Assembly (NCBI GenBank): GCA_963838495.1
Contig: CAWIRC010000001.1
Location: 2,170,001 to 2,234,000, forward strand
Reading direction: 5' to 3'
Source: JBEKIK01 sp963838495
GTDB lineage: Bacteria > Planctomycetota > Planctomycetia > Pirellulales > Thermoguttaceae
DNA: 64,000 nt
Below, piece after piece: positions 57,801 through 64,000 of the stretch. Every line of letters starts with the position of its first letter. Position 1 is the stretch's first letter. Under the pieces are notes generated by a model. The model did no database searches and had not been told where the DNA came from. It saw nothing but the letters and a program-made list of their open reading frames with translations. A program made the position numbers and the translations under genes.

Positions 57801-58150
57801 CCATTTTGATGACCACGGTGATGCTCATCGCCGCCATGATCCCCATCGCCCTGGGCCGCGGCGCCGGCTCCGGCTCCCGCGCTAGTCTGGCAAAAGTGGT
57901 CCTCGGCGGCCAAACGCTCTCCCTGCTTTTAACGCTGCTCGTTACGCCCGTGGCCTATACCATCTGGGACGATTTTGGCCGCTTGTTTTTCAAGCTCATC
58001 GGCCGACAAAAACCGCCCCTCGCCGCCGAAATCACAGACTATCAACCGCCCGAAGACCTCCCCGCCGCCCGCCCCGCCCCCGACAAGCCCGACCGCAAAA
58101 AACCTCGCGAAAAACTCCCCGCCCCACTCTCCATGCGCAGAATCGATTGA
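54872..58150 (+). CDS. RND-family multidrug efflux pump (HAE1-like inner-membrane protein)
   Basis: The protein has the RND layout: N-terminal IWDLCIKRPVFTVMLVSA, first porter domain (LPNVELPVVTVTTTLNGASV), membrane block with the proton-relay region GLILAIGIVIDDAVVINENI, second porter domain, and C-terminal membrane block (FVSFVFMYMILAAQFESFVH, MLFGIVKKNGILQIDYTNVL, NRTRLRPILMTTVMLIAAMI). Two breaks, near 57208 (VWLR / ANLSHREKPEEIGRLM) and 57770 (KGLPRA / QAILQANRTRLRPIL), are single-base in type and leave all domains present. Corrected length is about 1,090 residues, normal for the family. It forms the trimeric pump with the adaptor encoded upstream, under the TetR protein. Confidence 0.93.
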
Positions 58151-58214
58151 TAACGGCTCAGCACTGAGCGTCCAAGCTCGAAAGGCAAGCCGCTTGCGGC
58201 TTCGCGACCAGTCG

Positions 58215-60498
58215 TCAACCAGCCCGCCAAAATCGCTTGCGATCGACAAACCTGCCGGCGACCAAGTACAGCAATCCCCCAATCACCATCGCCGCCATTC
58301 CCGGCTCCGGCACGGGCATAAGATTCTCGCCCGTCGGCCCGCCCGCCCGCGGCGCAATGACCAGCGTCGCCCCCGGCCCCAAGGTCAGCGTATTCTGCCA
58401 TATCGAAGCCGCTGTCATGCTGCCGGCAAGAATCTCCGTACTCCCGCCGCCCGAAATCGCCCCGACCGTATGCTCGCCGTTTAAAATCCGCAGCGTCGCA
58501 TCATTCACGATCGGCGAACTCGCGCCGATTTGCCCTTGCGCATCCAAGGCCAATATTCCGCCCAGTATGCTCGTTTCGCCGCTATAGCTATTCGAATTCG
58601 AGAGCGTGAGCGTGCCCGCCCCGCTTTTTTCCAGCACGGTTGACCCGCCGATCGCGCCGCCCGAGAACGTGTAATTCCCCGATGTATTTTCAACATGGAT
58701 CGCGTCCGGCGCCACTCCCGTGGCGGCAATCACGATATTCCCCACGCCCGCATTGTCGAAAGTCACCTGGTCGCCGGCCACGAAAAACGCGTTCTGCCCG
58801 CTCCCGCCCACCGTCCAGGGCCGATTCGCCACGGTCGAATCCCATGTCCCGCCCGCCCCGGCCGCGTTCCAGTGCAAGTCCCTCCTCAAACCCGTCGCCA
58901 CGCGCACGTTGATCGTGGTCACGCTATATGCCGGCATGGTATAGCTGAAATTGCTCGGATCGTTGATCGTCACGCTGCCCGCCGCCGTCGGACTGGCCGA
59001 CGCTCCGGTGAGTTGATACACGTCGCCCACGATGAACGGCGTCGTGTAATTCATGTTCATCTGCGCTTACCGCGTGATCCGTCTTATTTATCGCCACCAG
59101 CACCATGTGCGTCGGGTCTTGCGAATCCAGGCTGGCGTAAATCGACGACGCCGCGTTGTCGCTCGTCGACGCCAAAACCGAAGTATCGCCGAACGCCCCG
59201 TTTGCGCCGTTGTAATTCCGGTACATCTGAAACCCCGCCGCTATGAACGGCTCGTTCCCGCTCATTGGCCACTCGCCCGCCGCGAAAACCCCCTCACGCC
59301 CGAATATCCCCAGCACGTCCGCCTCCGCTATCCCGCCCGATATGTGGTCGCCCCCGCCGTAATTGTACTCGGTTATGCCGATCTTCGTGCCCGGGTAATA
59401 CGTGTCGATCTTCCCCTGCAACGTCGGCAGCAGCTTTACCGGCCCGTTCGTAAACCACGGCTCCGTGATCCAACTCTCCTCGTCGTACGTCGGGTCCCAC
59501 AGCGAACGCGGCGCCTGCAGACGCGCCGCCACCATCGCCGGCGAGTTCCGCTGGTCCGATGTCGCGTCCGTTATCCGCACCCCGTTCAAATATATCTCCG
59601 GATACCAATGCACGTCCAGCACGTCCAGCAGACGCTTGCCGTAAGTCTGCCCGGCCGCCGACATCTGCTGCAAATAATAATTCAAAAAATTCCGGCCCGC
59701 CGCGTCCGGCGCGTCCTGCAAATTCCACATCCCCAAAAAACCGTAGTTCACCGGCCCAAAAACCTTCGTCCCCGGCATCACGCTCTTTATCGCATTGCTG
59801 TACGCGATCGCCTTCTCAACGATCTCCACGTACGTCGTTTGGCTCGGGTGCACCTCCGCGTGCGTCGACGACCATAAGCTCGGCTCATTGTCCAAGGCAA
59901 ACCAGATCGGCCGGTTCGGATCGGTCACGGAATACGGATAATTCGTCTTCACCCAGTTCACAAACTCGTCCTGATACACATATCCGTCCCCCGTGTTGGG
60001 CGAAAGCGAAAACGCCGACCCCTTTACCGCCACCGACACCTTGAAACGCGTCGATAGATAATTCGGATCCGGATACCGGGTGTCGCCGTTCACATATCGC
60101 ACGTCGCCGTTGCCCAATTTGTCGGCCGATACGTATCCTGCCATGGGAATAGTCAAAATCACGCCCGCGTTGTGATCCGAGGCGTTCTGAATCGTCGGCA
60201 TCACCGCCCCGCCCGGCGTGTTTTCCCCGCCCAGATAGTTGTCATTCTGAAAATACCAGTCGCTGCCCGCGTTCGAGGCGTTGTTCTCCCAGTTGTACGC
60301 CGTCCACCTGTTCCCGCCCAAGCGCGTGAGCGTCGCCCCGGAAAGCCCCCCGCCGATCGACTGATTCAACCCGTATATATACCGCGAGATGGGCTTCACC
60401 CCTTGCCCCGTATCCACGGTAAAGCTAACGCTCGACTGCCCCGCCGCTACCGACGCCCCCAAGACTGCCAGTACTATGCCGATTAAGCTCTTTCGCAT
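58215..60498 (-). CDS. GH44-family beta-glucanase with PEP-CTERM anchor
   Basis: The catalytic domain matches GH44 (endoglucanase/xyloglucanase): ISRYIYGLNQSIGGGLSGAT, LTRLGGNRWTAYNWENNASN, acid/base Glu in WFALDNEPSLWS and nucleophile Glu in KIGITEYNYGGGDH. The signal peptide is MRKSLIGIVLAVLGASVAAG, so ATG at 60496-60498 is the start. Near 59060 a one-base break joins KTDHAVSA to QMNMNYTTPFIVGDVYQLTG. An autotransporter-associated beta-strand repeat follows (LEKSGAGTLTLSNSNSYSGE). The PEP-CTERM signal is VPEPGMAAMVIGGLLYLVAG plus a basic tail. The enzyme should be displayed on the cell surface, where it would cut beta-1,4-glucans or xyloglucan. Confidence 0.9.
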
Positions 60499-60594
60499 TG
60501 CCGGACCCCATGTTGCTCTGTTCAATGTACCAGATTTGCCCCGAAGATCAAACAATAAATGGGAACTGGGGTGCTAAAAATGACAGACCGCGCA

Positions 60595-60644
60595 TAGCCG
60601 CGAAGCGGCGCTCTACGATAGCCCAGCTCGCAGCCCTGGGTGAA
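60595..60644. repeat. TAGCCGCGAAGCGGCG dispersed repeat, copy 1
   Basis: TAGCCGCGAAGCGGCGCTCT, then ACGATAGCCCAGCTCGCAGC and CCTGGGT, contains two hairpins (CCGCGAAGCGG and GCCCAG...CTGGGT). A near-identical copy is at 62008-62054. Confidence 0.8.
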
Positions 60645-60654
60645 CAGTCGATCC

Positions 60655-60760
60655 ACCAACCATTATCCACATACCATCTACTATCTACTACCTACCACCT
60701 ACATTCCTCTCCACCCACTCCGTACCCCGTACTCCGTACCCCCGTACTTTCGTATTTCCC
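60655..60760. repeat. CTACCTAC and CCGTACTC short-unit repeats
   Basis: The tract runs from ACCATCTACTATCTACTACC and TACCACCTACA to CCGTACCCCGTACTCCGTAC. The first family also occurs at 48135-48172. Confidence 0.8.
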
Positions 60761-61069
60761 ACCTTCTCGTTCTACACACTGTCCTTCCCGGTCGTATTTT
60801 GACAATTTTTCAGATTATTTCAGAATAGGGTCGTTTGCTGGATTGTCTCACGCGCCACGAGTTGTTGAGAAGATAAGTTTCAGTTCGGCGGCCTCATGTT
60901 TCTCGACATGCGTCAGACCGTCGCTGCCGACGTGACCTACGGCCCTTTTACCATTAACGCCGCCTTGCGGGACGGCCTGGCGCCTTTTAGAATGGCAGCG
61001 TGAGCCGCGAAAGTGGGGCTCTTAGTTGGCCGGGCGGCTAAGCATTTGATCAAAAAAGGGAAATTGTCC

Positions 61070-61873
61070 ATGCGCAAGCTGTTAGCTTTATGCTGCGGCA
61101 CGGTCTTTGCAGTGGCGGCTTTGTTGTTCTGCCCCAGCGGATGGTCCCAAGAGCCGACGGCCAAGTGGTTCGACGCGGCGCGCGAAGAACTCCGAGCCGC
61201 CAGGCTTTCGGAAAATGAGATCCAGGTGCGTTTGAAGATCTTGGAAAACCTCGCCACGCTAAAGGCCTACTATCCACATGCCGACGGCGGCCGGCCCGAG
61301 ACCCGCAATCCAAAATACTGGAAACTCAACCAAGACGATTCCTACATACCCCGCGGAAGCCCCACGCAGGCCATCCGCGATCTCTGGCAGACCGAGAGCG
61401 GAATCCGCTGCGCTAAACTCTCGGCCCTCGTGATGATAAAGGCCATGATCGACCTCTCCGACGCAAAGCGGCTCGCCGAACTGGACGACATGCTCCAGGG
61501 TAAGGTCATTCCCAACGAGCTGCCCAAAAAAGGCATCGGCACGCTCTTCGAAAAACCCGATCCCAAAAACGGCGAAATCTTCCAGACCGCGGAACTCCTA
61601 CCCGGCGACCAGGTGTGGTTCGAGAATCCCTACTTCGCCCATCTGGGCCGCTCGCTACAGCAAAGATACGTCGGGCAGGAAGGCCACCACGTCTTCTATA
61701 TCGGCGGCGGCAAGGTCATGGACATGTACAGCCGAGAGCCCCTCCCCATCGAGGATTTCCAAAAGACATTCCTCCACTGGAAAAGCGTCAAAATCGTTGC
61801 CGACCAAGAAAAGTCCGAGCCGAAACCCGCCGACTTCCAGATCAAAGGCCTCCGCCGTGTGATCGTCGATTAG
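61070..61873 (+). CDS. Secreted Tgl-like (protein-glutamine gamma-glutamyltransferase type) protein
   Basis: Starting at MRKLLALCCGTVFAVAALLF (61070) with a signal peptide ending near GWSQ, the protein has about 267 residues. The phrases YIPRGSPTQAIRDLW, GIRCAKLSALVMIKAMIDLS, LLPGDQVWFENPYFA and GQEGHHVFYIGGGKVMDMYS parallel the layout of Bacillus Tgl, an NlpC/P60-like transglutaminase that crosslinks spore coat proteins. Cys in GIRCAK and His in GHHVFYIG would be the catalytic pair. An upstream in-frame ATG (61013) would spoil the signal peptide. The function outside Bacillus is inference; another cysteine hydrolase of the same fold is possible. Confidence 0.6.
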   Translation: MRKLLALCCGTVFAVAALLFCPSGWSQEPTAKWFDAAREELRAARLSENEIQVRLKILENLATLKAYYPHADGGRPETRNPKYWKLNQDDSYIPRGSPTQAIRDLWQTESGIRCAKLSALVMIKAMIDLSDAKRLAELDDMLQGKVIPNELPKKGIGTLFEKPDPKNGEIFQTAELLPGDQVWFENPYFAHLGRSLQQRYVGQEGHHVFYIGGGKVMDMYSREPLPIEDFQKTFLHWKSVKIVADQEKSEPKPADFQIKGLRRVIVD

Positions 61874-62927
61874 TCAATGAGAGATGAGGGATGAGGGTTC
61901 GGGGTTCGGGGTTCAGGGTTCGGGGCGTATTGCAAATTGCAAATTGCAAAATGCAAATTGCAAATTGTAAGATCGCAAATTGTAGATCGCAAATTGCAGC
62001 CCGCATTTAGCCGCGAAGCGGCGCGCTACGATAGCCCAGGGCGCAGCCCTGGGTATACGGGCAACGCCAAAACCCCGAAGCCCTGAAAGGGTGCGCCACC
62101 GTGGGATTCGGGATTTAGAATTGGGGATTGGGTATTGAGATGATTGGATAATTGGATGATTGGATAATTGGATGAATAGGGTTCAGGGTTCAGATCAGGA
62201 GGGCGGACATTTTTGTCGGACTCGGTAATCAGGGTTCAGGGTTCAGGGTTCAGGATTGAGAAAGGGGAGGTTTTTCTTTGGGGGATTTTGAATTGTTTCC
62301 GGAATAGAGAGAAAGCGATTTTTAGTTCTTTTGGGGCTGGGATTAAGGGGTTGAAAAATAAGGGGTTAGGGCATCGGTTTTTGGGGCATTTTGGTGCCGC
62401 GAAAAAATACAGCGGGTTTTTAAGAGTAGCGATATGCGCAAGTGATTTACAGGATAAGGAGTTGGAATTTTTCCTCAGGAGGTTTTTGAAAATGAATTAT
62501 TTCTAAAAAGTCATCAGTTGACAGTTTTCAGTTGTCAGTAAAAGGCAGGTATTACAAGTATTTGTGGGATAATGAGATACGAAAAGTGTTAGGGGTGAAT
62601 ACGCTACAAGAAAGTTGCACGGTCTATTTGCATAGTTCATCATTTTTTGGGATTTTTCGTCAATTTTTGGGGGGATTTGAGGAAAATCAATTTTTAGGAA
62701 AAAAGGCAATTGTTGGACGAAGAATAGGGGCTAGGAACTAGAGACTAGGGGCTAGGGGAAACGGAAGGATCAACAACAGAGGGCACGAAGGCCACGGAGA
62801 AATAATGTGGGCGGTGGGCAGCGGACAGTGGGCAGTGACGCATTTGTATACAAACACTGTTGGACAATCGGGGCAATTAGAGGAGGTTGGTTATGGATTC
62901 CAGCATTCCCGAATCTCTGCGCCTCAA
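61874..62927. other. 1-kb gene-free spacer packed with short-unit repeats
   Basis: No reading frame here has coding character. In order it holds GATGAGGGATGAGGG and GGGTTCGGGGTTCAGGG units (61878-61926), GCAAATTGCAAATT (61930-62000), the TAGCCGCGAAGCGGCG element (62008-62054), GATTGGATAATTGGAT units (62140-62178), GGGTTCAGG again (62180-62260), TCAGTTGACAGTTTTCAG (62507-62540), GGGGCTAGGAACTAGAGACT (62728-62758) and GTGGGCAGCGGACAGTGGGC (62808-62838). It separates the Tgl-like gene from the AT-rich HerA-like gene. Confidence 0.8.
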
Positions 62928-64000
62928 TCAAAGTGGGCGTTTCGACAGTCCATTTACGTTAATGAATTCTTTTGGGTCTGTAAAAGCTGTGAAAAAAATA
63001 GGTTTACCACTGAATGCTAGCGGAGACATGGGCCCCACAGCCATGAAAGGGAATTCTTGAAGACGACGAGCCGGAAAACTTTGTGGGTCACGAAATGACT
63101 GATACAATTCCAAGGACCGCTTATCACCACCTACAAAATCGCGTAACCGATCAAATTCCGATCCCATTGCAAGACCAAATCCAAAAGCCAGAATCCGAAG
63201 TTGCTGAAGAATCTCATTGTCTATACCTCCAAGGGTCTGACTAATGAAGAACCAGCCAATTCCGTATTTGCGAGTTTCACGCACAGCCCTTCGCAGAAGG
63301 GATCTTAGCTGTGAAGCCTCCGTATCTTCATCAATCCGTCCGCTTGGTGCATGGCGGTGTGCTTCATCCAATAGAACGAGCACATTTGCACTTCTTTGTG
63401 TAGAGAGACTAGATGATGATTGAACAATTAGCACATTAAGTAGTTTTCCAAGCAAGCGTCTTTCCAACTCTTCTGTCCAAAAACGTCCCTGATTTCCGCG
63501 AGCAGAAAGATCTATCACAATGACAGGACGTGGCCCAGAATCATTTGCAGTCCCAATAAGATCAGACACTATACCATATAATTTTCTTCTGCCACTCCCA
63601 CTTGCAAATAGATTACCCAGTTTTTGCCATTTATCAGTATAAACTTCATCCAATCTATTTGTAAGGATATCTTGAACACGATTCTGTAGTCGGATACGAG
63701 GATCTTTACTGGGAAAAATATATTGTATATTTTGATCATCAATTACAGCATGCAAAGCAAAACGTAATGCATCTAGATTGCCCAAATTTGATAGTGGAAA
63801 TTGCGATCTACCATTTTCCTTAGCACGTTCTAGAGCATTTCGTATAACCTCAGCAGCTCGAATTGCATTGCTTGGATGTGTGATTGTTAGTTCTTCACAG
63901 AATCCTAGAGCTATTAACAATTCTTCAAATGTATTCCAGTCGTCCAATTGAATATCTGATATTCGGAATACATTGATTTCACGTCCCTGTTGTTTTAGGG
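62928..64000 (-). CDS. HerA-like ATPase, C-terminal part (5' end beyond window)
   Basis: The frame is open to position 64000, so the N-terminus with the Walker A motif is missing; about 357 residues are seen. Walker B is NVLVLLDEAHRHAP, followed by RRAVRETRKYGIGWFFISQT (sensor Gln) and LRILAFGFGLAMGSEFDRLR. An earlier strand is RPVIVIDLSARGNQG. This pattern belongs to the HerA/VirB4-like FtsK superfamily of hexameric DNA-pumping ATPases. Bacterial members often sit in anti-phage systems beside a nuclease, Sir2 or DUF4297 gene; none is visible here because the upstream part is cut off. The gene is strongly AT-rich compared with the rest of the window, which suggests horizontal transfer. Confidence 0.82.
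   Translation of the reverse strand, partial: LKQQGREINVFRISDIQLDDWNTFEELLIALGFCEELTITHPSNAIRAAEVIRNALERAKENGRSQFPLSNLGNLDALRFALHAVIDDQNIQYIFPSKDPRIRLQNRVQDILTNRLDEVYTDKWQKLGNLFASGSGRRKLYGIVSDLIGTANDSGPRPVIVIDLSARGNQGRFWTEELERRLLGKLLNVLIVQSSSSLSTQRSANVLVLLDEAHRHAPSGRIDEDTEASQLRSLLRRAVRETRKYGIGWFFISQTLGGIDNEILQQLRILAFGFGLAMGSEFDRLRDFVGGDKRSLELYQSFRDPQSFPARRLQEFPFMAVGPMSPLAFSGKPIFFTAFTDPKEFINVNGLSKRPL

Noticed and set aside
54872..57846. Long open frames opposite the efflux pump gene
   Set aside because: They arise from strong codon bias on the plus strand and have unnatural His/Asp/Gly-rich composition.
62213..62506. A 97-residue plus-strand frame in the last spacer
   Set aside because: Its start lies in GGGTTCAGG repeats and the composition is that of noncoding DNA; no domain or ribosome-binding site is convincing.

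Overview
The window looks like a polysaccharide-degrading bacterium of the phylum Planctomycetota. Evidence includes exported giant proteins with the N-terminal motif (L-E-x-R-x-L-L-S type) typical of that phylum, PEP-CTERM proteins, two DUF1559 proteins, a BBP7-like cysteine-rich outer-membrane barrel, and a short ThiC. Large secreted carbohydrate-active enzymes (PL11, GH95, GH44) suggest growth on plant or algal polymers.

Layout. 1-8 kb: a secreted protein cut by the window edge and a giant two-module rhamnogalacturonan-lyase locus, minus strand. 8-18.6 kb: a radical SAM protein, a PEP-CTERM protein coupled to a DUF1559 prepilin-like protein, two 3' fragments of tRNA-Ser, a barrel protein, a giant beta-helix/Ig/MBG surface protein and an intact tRNA-Ser(GGA). 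18.7-26 kb: a lipoprotein with a thioredoxin domain whose first catalytic cysteine is an in-frame TGA, a glycerate kinase, Rho, and a thioredoxin-YHS-like protein. 26-36 kb: an M28 peptidase, a GH95 fucosidase, an MFS exporter, ThiC and CutA. 36-50 kb: small membrane proteins, an ECF sigma/anti-sigma pair, RlmN, an Nmad2 plus deoxyribosyltransferase-like pair, SppA, a sugar isomerase-like protein, a DUF1559 hybrid and a rhomboid-TPR protein. 50-58 kb: an aldo/keto reductase and a TetR-controlled RND efflux operon with a four-helix-bundle gene inserted. 58-64 kb: a GH44 PEP-CTERM enzyme, a Tgl-like secreted protein, a repeat-filled spacer and the C-terminal part of a HerA-like ATPase.

Two features run through the window. 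First, about two dozen genes or gene parts are broken by single-base-type frameshifts while the protein similarity continues in the next frame. This is most simply explained by indel errors in the underlying assembly, so most of these genes are annotated here as whole. Second, the spacers are rich in repeats. There are at least six MITE-like elements sharing a core with the palindrome CCCTCTCCC...GGGAGAGGG, most with terminal inverted repeats and a TTA/TAA target duplication. There are also several families of degenerate short-unit repeats at gene ends, one of which is translated as an extended leader of a DUF1559 protein.

The most interesting single signal is the probable selenocysteine (U-P-S-C) thioredoxin-fold lipoprotein at 18779-20510. 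Next are the MITE family, the Nmad2/deoxyribosyltransferase pair and the four-helix-bundle gene bracketed by inverted short repeats inside the efflux operon.
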